From an uncultured Anaerolineales bacterium (lineage in GTDB: Bacteria > Chloroflexota > Anaerolineae > Anaerolineales > Villigracilaceae), in contig CALGPL010000015.1 of NCBI GenBank assembly GCA_937960595.1, positions 1 through 41,042 on the forward strand: a DNA stretch of 41,042 nt. The letters run 5' to 3'. The position numbers and the translations under genes are program-made. The notes beneath the pieces are model-generated. The model made no database searches. It worked only from the letters and a program-made list of their open reading frames with translations, and had not been told where the DNA came from. Positions within the stretch are counted from its first letter, which is position 1, and each line of letters starts with the position of its first letter. This document shows positions 6,082 to 13,555 of this stretch, in pieces.

Positions 6082-8577
6082 TTAAACCCTCGCCCGCCTG
6101 AGCCGCAGACTGTTGCTGACCACAAAGACGCTGCTGAAGGCCATCGCCCCGGCCGCCAGCATGGGGTTGAGAAAACCGAGCGCCGCAGCCGGGATGAGAA
6201 TCACGTTGTAGAAGAACGCCCAAAAGAGATTCTGCTTGATGGTGCGCAACGTCCGCCGCGAGAGGCGAATCGCCCGCGCCACCCCGCGCAAATCGCCGCT
6301 GATAAGCGTGACCGGCGCGGCGGCCATGGCCACATCCGTCCCCGTGCCGATGGCGATGCCCACGTCGGCTTGGGCGAGGGCGGGCGCGTCGTTGATGCCG
6401 TCGCCGACCATGGCAACGGCCCTGACCGTAGACGATGGACGATGGACGGTCGCCGGTCCACGGTCCACGTTCTGAAGGCGTTTCACCTCCTCCGCCTTTC
6501 CCTCCGGCAGTACCTCCGCCAGCACAATATCAATGCCCACCTGGCGCGCAATCGCCTCGGCGGTCTTGCGGTTATCGCCGGTGATCATTGCCACACGCAG
6601 GCCCATGTGGTGCAGTTCGGCAACCGCCTCGACCGCCCCTTCCTTGAGCGGATCGGCGACGGCGATCACGCCGCAGACCTGACCGTCCAACGCCACCAGC
6701 ATGGCCGTCTTGGCCTCGGCCTGCAGGCGCTCGACCTCCGCTTCCAGACCGTTGAGCGGGTAGCCGCGCCCCGTCATCAGGCGCAGATTGCCCACCGTCA
6801 CGCGGCGGCCCTCCACCTCGGCCTCCACCCCGGCCCCGGCCTCGGCGCGGAATCCGAGCGGTTCGGCCAAGGCGAGGCCGCGGGTGGTGGCTTCCGCCCA
6901 GATGGCTTCACCCAGAGGGTGTTCGCTTCCCTTTTCAACGCTGGCGGCTAGACGCAGTAATTTGTTGTCGGTTAGTGGGAGGTAGTTAAGGGAGGCATGG
7001 TTAATGGAAGCATGGTTAACGGATTCGTCCATTAACCATGAACTATTAACCACAATGTCCGTCACCGCCGGCTGTCCCTTCGTAATCGTGCCGGTCTTGT
7101 CCAGCACGACCACGTTGACGCGCCCGGCGCGCTCGAGCGCTTCGCCGTTGCGGAAGAGGATGCCCAACTCGGCGCCCTTGCCCGTGCCGACCATCACCGC
7201 CGTCGGCGTGGCCAGGCCCATGGCGCACGGACAGGCGATGACCAGCACCGCCACCAGGTTGATGAGGGCGCGGGTAAAATCGCCCGGCGCGCCGAAGAGG
7301 TACCAGCCGGCAAAGGTGAGCAAGGCCACGCCGATGACCGCCGGCACAAAGACCGCCGAGACGCGGTCGGCCAATCGCTGGATGGGCGCTTTGCTGCCCT
7401 GCGCCTCTTCCACCAGGCGGATGATCTGCGCCAGGGCGGTCTCGCGGCCGACGCGGGTCGCCTCGACCTTGAGCAGGCCGAATTTGTTGAGCGTCGCCCC
7501 GATGACCGCCTCGCCCGGCCCCTTCTCCACCGGCAGCGATTCGCCCGTCAGCATGGATTCGTCCACCGCCGAGCGGCCCTCCACCACCACGCCGTCGGTC
7601 GGAATTTTCTCGCCCGGCCGCACCAGCATCAGGTCGCCGAGACGCACGTCATCGCCGGGGACTTCCATTTCCACGCCGTCGCGCACCACTCGCGCCGTCT
7701 TCGCCCGCAGGCTCATCAGTTTGCGGATGGCGTCCGAGGTGCGCCCCTTGGCGCGCGCCTCCAAGAACTTGCCCAGCCGGATGAGCGTGATGATGACCGC
7801 CGCCGTCTCCAGATAGACGTGCCCCTCCAGCAGGCCGAAGACGACCGGCAGCGAGTACAGGTAGGCCGCCGAAGAGCCGAGCGCAATCAGGACGTCCATG
7901 TTGGCCGAGCCGTTGCGCAGTGCCTTCCACGCCCCGCGGTAATACTGCCCGCCGACGTAGAACTGCACCGGGGTCGCCAGCAGGAGCAGGACCCAGTTCG
8001 TCCAGGCGGCGTGCGCCCAATGACCGAGCAGCCCCAGGTCGCGCCCCATCGAGAAGAGGAAGAGGGGGATGGTGAACAGCAAACCGACGAACAGCAGATG
8101 ACGCTGCTGACGGATCTCCGCCTGACGCGCCTTGGCCTCGGCGTCCTCGACCTCCCCGCCCGTTTCGAGCGCCTCGAAGCCGGCGCGGACGACGGCGGCG
8201 CGGATCTCGGCCTGGGTCGTCAGGGTCGGCACGTAGCGCACCCGCGCCCGCCCGCTGACGGGAGAAACCTGCGCCTCCAGCACGCCCTCCAGGCGGAGCA
8301 GCGCCCGCTCCAGCCGCCGGGCGTCGTTATCGTCGGCGATGCGGCGGATGAGCAGGTCGGCCTCGCCGGTGGCCACCCCATAGCCGGATTTCCGGATGCG
8401 GGCGATGAGGTCCGTCAGCGAAACGGCGGACGGGTCGAAGGTCACGGCGGCGCGCTCGGAGGAGAGATTGACCGCCGCGGCCTCTACGCCGGGCAGTTTC
8501 TTCAGTCCGCGTTCGACCGTCGCGACACAATTGGCGCAGGTCATGCCGGTGACCGGCAAAGTGATCGTTTTAGGCAT
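6082..8577 (-). CDS. copA: Copper-translocating P1B-type ATPase
   Basis: 831 residues. One N-terminal heavy-metal domain with GMTCANC (Cys14, Cys17) is followed by a second ferredoxin-like domain (about 72-145) that has lost its CxxC. Core motifs are present in order: TGES (about 342), the transmembrane metal site ACPCAMG (about 448-452), DKTGT (about 493), SEHPLG, and GDGINDAP (about 723). It exports Cu(I) from the cytoplasm using ATP. Two in-frame insertions made of short repeats lie in the cytoplasmic part, at about residues 508-535 and 703-716. No Shine-Dalgarno sequence precedes the ATG, because a repeat array ends 6 nt upstream. It lies downstream of copZ, probably in the same transcript. 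Confidence 0.95.
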   Translation of the reverse strand: MPKTITLPVTGMTCANCVATVERGLKKLPGVEAAAVNLSSERAAVTFDPSAVSLTDLIARIRKSGYGVATGEADLLIRRIADDNDARRLERALLRLEGVLEAQVSPVSGRARVRYVPTLTTQAEIRAAVVRAGFEALETGGEVEDAEAKARQAEIRQQRHLLFVGLLFTIPLFLFSMGRDLGLLGHWAHAAWTNWVLLLLATPVQFYVGGQYYRGAWKALRNGSANMDVLIALGSSAAYLYSLPVVFGLLEGHVYLETAAVIITLIRLGKFLEARAKGRTSDAIRKLMSLRAKTARVVRDGVEMEVPGDDVRLGDLMLVRPGEKIPTDGVVVEGRSAVDESMLTGESLPVEKGPGEAVIGATLNKFGLLKVEATRVGRETALAQIIRLVEEAQGSKAPIQRLADRVSAVFVPAVIGVALLTFAGWYLFGAPGDFTRALINLVAVLVIACPCAMGLATPTAVMVGTGKGAELGILFRNGEALERAGRVNVVVLDKTGTITKGQPAVTDIVVNSSWLMDESVNHASINHASLNYLPLTDNKLLRLAASVEKGSEHPLGEAIWAEATTRGLALAEPLGFRAEAGAGVEAEVEGRRVTVGNLRLMTGRGYPLNGLEAEVERLQAEAKTAMLVALDGQVCGVIAVADPLKEGAVEAVAELHHMGLRVAMITGDNRKTAEAIARQVGIDIVLAEVLPEGKAEEVKRLQNVDRGPATVHRPSSTVRAVAMVGDGINDAPALAQADVGIAIGTGTDVAMAAAPVTLISGDLRGVARAIRLSRRTLRTIKQNLFWAFFYNVILIPAAALGFLNPMLAAGAMAFSSVFVVSNSLRLRRARV
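6428..6469 (-). repeat. In-frame heptamer array in copA (P domain)
   Basis: Exactly six 7-nt units (42 nt, 14 codons). On the plus strand ATGGACG occurs twice, and after one intermediate unit GTCCACG occurs twice, so the two halves form an imperfect dyad. It encodes a segment just before the invariant GDGINDAP loop, where CopA proteins normally have a short turn. Confidence 0.8.
6971..7053 (-). repeat. In-frame short-repeat array in copA (N domain)
   Basis: GGTTAAT/GGTTAAC-type words spaced 14-15 nt apart, reversing midway so that GGTTAATGGA on one side is the reverse complement of TCCATTAACC on the other. The segment encodes an Asn/Ser/His-rich stretch (including [12 protein letters not shown]) absent from ordinary CopA, between [10 protein letters not shown] and the SEHPLG motif. 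Confidence 0.7.
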
Positions 8578-8583
8578 GGTTGA

Positions 8584-8662
8584 AGTCTAATAGTCGTCAG
8601 TCCAACAGTCTGATAGTCGTTCGTCTGAGAGACCATTCGACTATGAGACTATCAGACTACTC
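8584..8662. repeat. 7-8-nt repeat dyad between copZ and copA
   Basis: Ten units of mostly 8 nt: five starting AGTC followed by units that turn into GAC/GACT, so the right half is the reverse complement of the left. AGTCTGATAGTC (8607-8618) pairs perfectly with GACTATCAGACT (8647-8658). The array overlaps the copZ stop codon and ends 6 nt before the copA ATG. It can form a hairpin in the copZ-copA message. Confidence 0.85.
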
Positions 8663-8860
8663 GGCCGGATAATTGATTTCGGCCAACAACGCCTTGATTT
8701 TGCTCTCGTCGGCGGGCGGCTCGAACGTCACGACCACCATCTTCGTCTCGACGCTGGCGCGCACGTCCTTCACGCCCTCCAGTTCGATGAGTTCGCTCTG
8801 GATGGTGTGGACGCAATGTCCGCAAGAAATGTTGGGGACGGAATAGGTTGTGGTTGGCAT
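8657..8860 (-). CDS. copZ: Copper chaperone (heavy-metal-associated domain)
   Basis: 67 residues, a single HMA domain. SCGHCVHT near the N-terminus (Cys13, Cys16) is the Cu(I)-binding CxxC. CopZ-type chaperones carry Cu(I) to the CopA metal-binding domain. Start supported by an AAAGGAGAT site just upstream. It is the first gene of the copZ-copA unit, with a strong promoter at 8912-8940. The stop codon is part of the repeat array that follows. Confidence 0.93.
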   Translation of the reverse strand: MPTTTYSVPNISCGHCVHTIQSELIELEGVKDVRASVETKMVVVTFEPPADESKIKALLAEINYPAE

Positions 8861-8888
8861 GAAAATCTCCTTTTGTGTTTCATTGTTA

Positions 8889-8903
8889 TCCCCTCCCAGG
8901 GGA
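8889..8903. promoter_or_regulatory. Possible copper-responsive operator
   Basis: A dyad TCCCC-N5-GGGGA immediately downstream of the predicted copZ start. C/G-rich pseudo-palindromes of this kind are bound by CsoR-type copper repressors, but no csoR gene is in the window and the match is short. Confidence 0.35.
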
Positions 8904-8911
8904 ACGGAGAA

Positions 8912-8940
8912 AATATAACCATTTCAGTCCAATTTGTCAA
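8912..8940 (-). promoter_or_regulatory. Promoter of copZ-copA
   Basis: Minus strand TTGACA (8940-8935), 17 nt, TATATT (8917-8912). The predicted start is near 8905, leaving a leader of about 45 nt. Confidence 0.75.
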
Positions 8941-9065
8941 CCGCATCACAAAACGGACTTTCCGGCGTGTCTCCGGTCTGTCCATTCGAATTGATGGTAT
9001 TTTGATAAAACGTCTGCGCCGGTTACGTGTTATCATTTATAAAATTCCCTATTCCAGGAGCCTTT

Positions 9066-9920
9066 ATGTCCCGTCTTGCCATAATCACCGACACCGATTC
9101 CTCCCTGCCGCTCGACCTGGCACAAAAGCACAGCATCACCCAGGTGCCGATCATCATCCAGTTCGGCGAAGAATCCTTCAAAGATGTGTACGAGATCAAC
9201 AACGAGGTCATCTTCCCGCGCATTGACCGGGAGGGGAAACTGCCCACCACGGCCGCGCCCGCCCCGGGTCAGTTCGCCGAAGCGTTCCGGGCCGCGTTCG
9301 ATTCGGGCGCGGACGAAATCCTGTGCATCAACATCAGCAGTGAGATGAGCGCCACCTACGCCTCCGCCCGTCAGGCTGCCGAACTGTTTCCCGGCAAGCG
9401 CGTCGAAGTGATGGACAGCCGCAGCCTGGCGCTCGGCCAGGGCTGGATGGCCGTCGCCGCTGCCGAGGTCGCTGCACGCGGCGGCTCCATCGAGGAAGCC
9501 ATCGCTACGGCAGAAGACCTCCGCGACCGCACTTATCTGTTTGGCGCGCTGGCTACCCTCAAGTACATCGCCATGAGCGGACGCGTCTCGCATCTGGCAG
9601 CCGGAATGGCCGGCCTTCTGGACATCAAACCGATTCTCTCGCTCCAGAACGGCAAACTCTCGCTCCTCGAGAAAATCCGCACCCAGAGCAAGGCCTGGGC
9701 GCGGGCGGTCGAATTGACGGTCGAGGCCGCCGCCGGTCGGCGCATCGAAAAGATGGGCATCCTGAACGTCAATTGCCCGGTGGCCGCCCGCCAGTTCGAG
9801 GAACAACTGCGCGCCGCCCTGCCCTGTCCAGACGACATCCTGCACGCCGACATGAACCCCGGCCTCTCCTGTCACACCGGCGCCGGGATGGTGGCCGTGG
9901 TCTTTGTTGTCGAAAAATAG
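9066..9920 (+). CDS. DegV family fatty-acid-binding protein (first copy)
   Basis: 284 residues. MSRLAIITDTDSSLPLDLA is the typical DegV N-terminus (strand plus S/T-rich loop that contacts the fatty-acid carboxylate). TTAAPAPGQF matches the second ligand loop, and NISSEMSATYASARQAAELF the domain-1 core. Firmicute homologues (FakB) bind fatty acids for the FakA kinase; no fakA is in the window. Start chosen at 9066 after AGGAG (9056-9060). The gene is divergent from copZ and ends in a strong terminator. A second DegV lies at 20678-21514, and the two sequences differ clearly. Confidence 0.9.
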   Translation: MSRLAIITDTDSSLPLDLAQKHSITQVPIIIQFGEESFKDVYEINNEVIFPRIDREGKLPTTAAPAPGQFAEAFRAAFDSGADEILCINISSEMSATYASARQAAELFPGKRVEVMDSRSLALGQGWMAVAAAEVAARGGSIEEAIATAEDLRDRTYLFGALATLKYIAMSGRVSHLAAGMAGLLDIKPILSLQNGKLSLLEKIRTQSKAWARAVELTVEAAAGRRIEKMGILNVNCPVAARQFEEQLRAALPCPDDILHADMNPGLSCHTGAGMVAVVFVVEK

Positions 9921-9933
9921 CGGGACAAGTTCC

Positions 9934-9960
9934 ACTCCCCCGAAAATCGGGGGAGTTTTT
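9934..9960 (+). terminator. Rho-independent terminator of degV
   Basis: Perfect 10-bp stem (ACTCCCCCGA, 9934-9943, with 9947-9956), three-base loop, then TTTTT. Confidence 0.9.
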
Positions 9961-9972
9961 CATTCCGCCCGT

Positions 9973-9978
9973 TATAAT
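9973..9978 (+). promoter_or_regulatory. -10 box of a predicted leaderless transcript
   Basis: TATAAT six nt before the ATG at 9985, with no Shine-Dalgarno sequence. No good -35 box is seen, because the degV terminator occupies that place. Confidence 0.6.
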
Positions 9979-9984
9979 CGGACT

Positions 9985-10470
9985 ATGGACACTTCCCGCA
10001 TCCTCTTCATTCATGGCTCCGACAGCAGCGGCCAAACCTACAAGGCCCAGGTGCTGCGCAAGACCTTCCCCGAACTCCTCTCGCCGGATTTCAGCGGGCC
10101 GCTGGCCGTGCGCCTGGCCCAGATGGAGTCCATCATCGGGGACGAGGGCGGCTGGACGCTGATCGGCTCCAGCCTCGGCGGGCTGATGGCCGCCCTCTTT
10201 GCGGCCCGCCACCCGACTCAGGTGCGCAGACTGGTGCTGCTCGCCCCGGCGTTGCACCTGCCGGAATTCTCGCGTCACCCGCCCAAACCGGTGGAGATTC
10301 CCACCCTCCTGATTCACGGGAAGCAGGATGATGTCGTGCCGCCCGAACCGGTCCACCGCCTGGCCAAGCGCGTCTTTCCGCGCCTGACCTATCTCTCGGT
10401 GGACGACAATCACCGCCTGCACCACACCGCCGAGACGCTCGATTGGCGCAGCCTGCTGGAGGACGAATGA
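9985..10470 (+). CDS. Small alpha/beta hydrolase
   Basis: 161 residues, short for the fold and similar in layout to YqiA/UPF0227-type esterases. RILFIHGSDSSG gives the oxyanion strand, LIGSSLGGLMA the nucleophile elbow (GxSxG), HGKQDDVVP the acidic residue and DDNHRLHH the catalytic histidine. Substrate unknown. Start at MDTSRILFIHG, 7 nt past the TATAAT box. Its stop overlaps the start of the next gene (ATGA), so the two are translationally coupled. Confidence 0.8.
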   Translation: MDTSRILFIHGSDSSGQTYKAQVLRKTFPELLSPDFSGPLAVRLAQMESIIGDEGGWTLIGSSLGGLMAALFAARHPTQVRRLVLLAPALHLPEFSRHPPKPVEIPTLLIHGKQDDVVPPEPVHRLAKRVFPRLTYLSVDDNHRLHHTAETLDWRSLLEDE

Positions 10471-11537
10471 AAGAATACGCCATCGCCGTCATCCCCGGCG
10501 ACGGAATCGGCAACGAGGTCATGCCCGAGGGGCTGCGCGTCCTCGATGCGGCCGCCGACCGGTTGTCTGCCTTCCGTTTCCGATTCGAATCTTTCCCCTG
10601 GGGCTGCGACTACTACCTGCGCGCCGGCCGCATGATGCCCGCCGACGGTTTGAAAATCCTGGCACAGTTCGACGCCATCTACTTCGGCGCCGTCGGCTGG
10701 CCAAGTGTGCCGGATCCCATCTCCTTGCGCGGCCTGCGGCTGGAAATTTGCCAGTCGTTCGACCAGTATGCCAACCTGCGCCCGTCGCGCCTGCTTCCGG
10801 GCGTGCAAAGCCCCCTGCGCGGCAAAACCCCCGCCGAAATTGACTTCCTGGTGGTGCGCGAGAACACCGAAGGCGAGTACAGCGGCGCGGGCGGACGCGC
10901 CCACCGCGGCCTGCCCGACGAGGTCGCCACCCAGACGGCAATCTTCAGCCGGCGCGGGGTCGAGCGCGTCCTGCGTTATGCCTTCGACTTGGCGCGTCAA
11001 CGGCGCAGACGGCTGGCCTCGGTCTCCAAGTCCAACGCTCAGGAATTCGCCTTCGGCCTGTGGGACGAACTGACCGAATCGGTAGCCCGCGACTACCCAG
11101 ATGTGACCATCGAACGCGTCCTGGTGGACGCCATGGCCGCCCGCATGGTGCTGCACCCCGAATCGCTCGACGTGGTCGTGGCCTCCAACCTGCACGCCGA
11201 CATCCTGACCGACCTGGGCGCGGCCATCTGCGGGTCGCTGGGCGTGGCCCCCTCTGCCAATCTCAACCCGCAACAAGCCTACCCCTCGATGTTCGAGCCG
11301 GTGCATGGTTCGGCTCCCGATATCTATGGAAAGGGCATCGCCAACCCAATCGGGATGATTCTCTCCGGCGCGATGATGCTGGACTTCCTGGGGGAAAAGG
11401 AGGCGGCCGCCCGGATCGAGGCCGCGGTTCGGACGGTGACCGCCTCCGGCCTGCTGACCCGCGACTTGGGCGGGACAGCGACCACGCGGCAGGTCGGCGA
11501 GGCAGTAGCCCACGCCCTGCTTGGATCGACTTGCTGA
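10467..11537 (+). CDS. dmlA: D-malate/tartrate dehydrogenase (decarboxylating), DmlA-like
   Basis: 356 residues of the isocitrate/isopropylmalate dehydrogenase superfamily. IPGDGIGNEV is the N-terminal phosphate/NAD region. The signature YFGAVGWPSVPDPISLRGLR and the stretch CQSFDQYANLRPSRLLPGV are characteristic of the D-malate/tartrate branch rather than LeuB. VRENTEGEYSG and VHGSAPDIYGKGIANP are the substrate and cofactor loops. The reaction is NAD-dependent oxidation and decarboxylation of D-malate (or tartrate) to pyruvate and CO2. Start chosen at ATG 10467, which overlaps the hydrolase stop; GGAGG lies about 6 nt upstream. Branch assignment is good, exact substrate is inferred. Confidence 0.82.
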   Translation: MKEYAIAVIPGDGIGNEVMPEGLRVLDAAADRLSAFRFRFESFPWGCDYYLRAGRMMPADGLKILAQFDAIYFGAVGWPSVPDPISLRGLRLEICQSFDQYANLRPSRLLPGVQSPLRGKTPAEIDFLVVRENTEGEYSGAGGRAHRGLPDEVATQTAIFSRRGVERVLRYAFDLARQRRRRLASVSKSNAQEFAFGLWDELTESVARDYPDVTIERVLVDAMAARMVLHPESLDVVVASNLHADILTDLGAAICGSLGVAPSANLNPQQAYPSMFEPVHGSAPDIYGKGIANPIGMILSGAMMLDFLGEKEAAARIEAAVRTVTASGLLTRDLGGTATTRQVGEAVAHALLGSTC

Positions 11538-11586
11538 GCCTCACCGCCGCAGGTCATCATCCGGGCCGTCTAGTAAGTTTGGCCTA

Positions 11587-11615
11587 TTTACTTTTTCGTC
11601 CAAATCGGCGATAAT
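11587..11615 (+). promoter_or_regulatory. Promoter of the TadG-like gene
   Basis: TTTACT (11587-11592), 17 nt, GATAAT (11610-11615), predicting a start near 11622 and a leader of about 155 nt. Confidence 0.5.
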
Positions 11616-11622
11616 AAGATCG

Positions 11623-11659
11623 CCTAGGGGTATAGATTGGTTTCTATAGGCAACCTAGG
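11623..11659 (+). other. Hairpin at the predicted 5' end of the TadG-like mRNA
   Basis: CCTAGG at both ends (11623-11628, 11654-11659) and an inner stem TATAG/CTATA (11631-11635, 11644-11648). The 3' arm runs into an AGGGAGGA ribosome-binding site. It matches no riboswitch class I can name. Confidence 0.45.
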
Positions 11660-11667
11660 GAGGATAG

Positions 11668-11733
11668 ATGCCAGAAATGCATTTCCATCCTTATTTCATT
11701 TTCTATTGCTTTGAGGGTTCTTATTTGATTTAA
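11668..11733 (+). CDS. Possible 21-residue leader peptide
   Basis: ATG preceded by AGGGAGGA at good spacing, encoding MPEMHFHPYFIFYCFEGSYL plus Ile, then TAA. Nine of 21 residues are Phe or Tyr. It lies in the A+T-rich leader of the TadG-like gene, with the ribosome-binding site touching the hairpin above. Composition could come from the A+T-rich sequence alone, so this is a candidate only. No T-rich terminator was seen between it and the main gene. Confidence 0.35.
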   Translation: MPEMHFHPYFIFYCFEGSYLI

Positions 11734-11776
11734 AAGCAACCCATCATCCTATCGTTACGTAGGGAGGGAAGAACCA

Positions 11777-13147
11777 ATGAAACACAAACACTCACAATCC
11801 GGGCAGGCCCTGATCCTGATTGTCATGACGATCGTTGGATTGGTGGCCATGGTCGCTCTGGCCGTGGACGGCGGAAACGCCTTTGCCGACCGGCGCCATG
11901 CCCAAAATGCCGCCGACGCGGCCGCCCTGGCCGCCGCCCTGGCGAAAATCAACGACCAGGATTGGCGGACGGCCGCCATGGGACGCTCCATCAGCAATGG
12001 GTACAACAACGACGGCGTCCACAACACGGTGACGGTCTCCAACCCGCCGGGGATCGGATGCAACGGCGTCAACAGCCCCTATGCCGGCAACGACGAATAC
12101 ATCCAGGTGGTCATCCGCTCGACCGTGGACACTTTCTTCGGGTCAGTGGTGGGCATCAACCAGATGCACAACTGCGTAGAGGCCGTGGCTCGCGCCCGTG
12201 AAGGCGCGTATGCCCCGCTCTACAACGGCGCCGGCGTAGTGGCCCTCAAGCCAAACGGCAACAGTGCGTTTGGGAACGTGGGCAACGTCACACTCAGGGT
12301 CCGCAACAGCGGCGTATTCGTCAATTCCAACGGCTCCTGCGCCATGAGCGTCAACGGCAATGTCAGTTTGACGGTAGACACGCAATATGCCGTTGTCGGC
12401 GGCTTCTGCCGCACCGGCAACGTGACCGTCAACGGGCCGGTGGTCACAGGGGCCGGGCAGGTGCCCTATCCGCCCTCGATCAACGTCCCGCCCCCTAACA
12501 TCTCCTGCTCGGGCGAAGGCTACCGGAGCGGCAACACCTACTACCCCGGCCATTACAACAACATCAGCCTGAGCGCCAACGGCAGTTACACCTTTGCCCC
12601 CGGCAACTATTGCGTGGACAACGGCATCAGCATCAGCGGCAACATCAGCCTGACGATGAACAACGTCAACATGCAATTGAACGGGGGCAGTTTCGCCATC
12701 GCCGGCAACAGCAGCGTGTCCTGCTCCAACTTCCTGTTCTACAGCACCGGCAGCGCAGGCGGCATGCACTTCAACGGCAATTCGGGCAACAACTGCAACG
12801 GCGTCACTTTCTACCTAGAGTCAGGCAATCTCGTCTGGAACGGCAACGTGGGGAATACATTCAGCGCCCCCACCAGCGGCCCCTACGCCAACCTGCTGGT
12901 CTACATGCCCTATGGCAACACCTCCGGCCTGACCATCAACGGCAACTCGGGCAATAACATCATCGGCACCATCCTGGCCGTCCAGTCGCCGATCACCATC
13001 AGCGGCAACAGCGGCACAACCGGCTTCCGCAGCCAAATCATCGGCTATACCATCCAGTTCAACGGCAACGCCAACACCACCATCGACTATCGCGACTCGG
13101 ACAACTTCGACATCCCCTCGCCGCCGACGATCGAACTGGTGCGCTAG
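11777..13147 (+). CDS. TadG-like secreted/surface protein with Asn-Gly-rich beta domain
   Basis: 456 residues. The N-terminus (SGQALILIVMTIVGLVAMVA, then DGGNAFADRRHAQNAADAAA) is the putative TadG/Flp pilus-assembly N-domain: one hydrophobic helix followed by the Ala-rich segment. The rest is rich in Gly, Asn and Ser with recurring NGN and SGN turns (for example AIAGNSSVSCSNF, TINGNSGNNIIG), suggesting a parallel beta-helix outside the membrane. Start supported by GGGAGGGAAG. The gene stands alone with its own promoter and a terminator hairpin, and no tad secretion genes are nearby. Probably surface-exposed; function unknown. Confidence 0.7.
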   Translation: MKHKHSQSGQALILIVMTIVGLVAMVALAVDGGNAFADRRHAQNAADAAALAAALAKINDQDWRTAAMGRSISNGYNNDGVHNTVTVSNPPGIGCNGVNSPYAGNDEYIQVVIRSTVDTFFGSVVGINQMHNCVEAVARAREGAYAPLYNGAGVVALKPNGNSAFGNVGNVTLRVRNSGVFVNSNGSCAMSVNGNVSLTVDTQYAVVGGFCRTGNVTVNGPVVTGAGQVPYPPSINVPPPNISCSGEGYRSGNTYYPGHYNNISLSANGSYTFAPGNYCVDNGISISGNISLTMNNVNMQLNGGSFAIAGNSSVSCSNFLFYSTGSAGGMHFNGNSGNNCNGVTFYLESGNLVWNGNVGNTFSAPTSGPYANLLVYMPYGNTSGLTINGNSGNNIIGTILAVQSPITISGNSGTTGFRSQIIGYTIQFNGNANTTIDYRDSDNFDIPSPPTIELVR

Positions 13148-13180
13148 GCAGACCGCCTCCTCCACCGTCCGCGCATTCTC

Positions 13181-13206
13181 ATCAGCCCCTCGGGCGAGGG
13201 GCTGAT
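13181..13206 (+). terminator. Hairpin after the TadG-like gene
   Basis: ATCAGCCCCTC (13181-13191) pairs with GAGGGGCTGAT (13196-13206) around a 4-nt loop. No T run follows, so termination may be incomplete. It directly precedes the glmS promoter region. Confidence 0.6.
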
Positions 13207-13223
13207 TCGCGTTCCAATTGGAG

Positions 13224-13229
13224 TATAAT
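13224..13229 (+). promoter_or_regulatory. -10 box for the glmS transcript
   Basis: TATAAT; no clear -35 box at the right distance. The predicted start near 13236 would put about 47 nt, including a GC-rich hairpin, ahead of the ribozyme cleavage site. Confidence 0.5.
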
Positions 13230-13282
13230 TTGCCCCCGACGGCGCCTCTCCGCGAAGCGGCCGCCGAATCCCAGGGAAAGAC

Positions 13283-13497
13283 AGCGCATGGTCCCCGGCC
13301 CGCAGCAAAGTCGGGGATGACGAGGACGAGGGTTCTCCGCCGCGAGGCGGAGCCAATCCCAGCCAATGGCCGGGAGAAAATCGAACGATCAGCGGAAGCC
13401 CTCCGGGGACGCCACTCCCCGCCACCTTTCCCTCCAGTACCCAAGCCGTCCACAACCCTGCAGGGGCAACCCGGCAGGCAAAGAAACGGCAGTGGCA
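13283..13497 (+). ncRNA. glmS ribozyme (atypical)
   Basis: All core blocks of the glucosamine-6-phosphate-dependent self-cleaving ribozyme occur in order just upstream of glmS. The cleavage motif A|GCGC lies at 13283/13284. P1 is TCCCCG (13292-13297) with CGGGGA (13312-13317), followed at once by GACGAGG (13319-13325). P2 is GAGGG (13328-13332) with CCCTC (13399-13403). Between them are ATCGA (13380-13384) and ATCAGCGG (13388-13395). P3.1 is CGGGG/CCCCG (13404-13408, 13417-13421), P3 is GCCACT/AGTGGC (13411-13416, 13491-13496), and P4 is GCCGT/ACGGC (13445-13449, 13486-13490). It is odd in having a 42-nt insertion at 13335-13376 and ATCAGCGG in place of ATCGGCGG. When glucosamine-6-phosphate is plentiful, cleavage would lower glmS expression. 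Confidence 0.85.
13335..13376 (+). other. Extra hairpin domain inserted in the glmS ribozyme
   Basis: A perfect 7-bp hairpin with a GCGA (GNRA-type) loop (CTCCGCC/GGCGGAG, 13335-13352) plus a second imperfect stem lie between the P2 5' arm and the ATCGA block, where the Firmicute ribozymes I know have a direct junction. Confidence 0.65.
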
Positions 13498-13555
13498 GGC
13501 AACTCGCCGCGCTTCCATCGGGCGCGCGGCGGCAAATCCAATCTGGAGGGCTTCC

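Noticed and set aside
6064-6951. Plus-strand open frame opposite copA
   Set aside because: CopA motifs fix the minus strand as coding here.
10467-11537. 3-isopropylmalate dehydrogenase (leuB)
   Set aside because: The GAVGWP and QYANLRPSRLLPGV stretches fit D-malate/tartrate dehydrogenase better, and no leucine genes are nearby.
11623-11776. Known riboswitch (for example cyclic-di-GMP) before the TadG-like gene
   Set aside because: The hairpin does not show the conserved core of any class I know; kept only as an unnamed stem.
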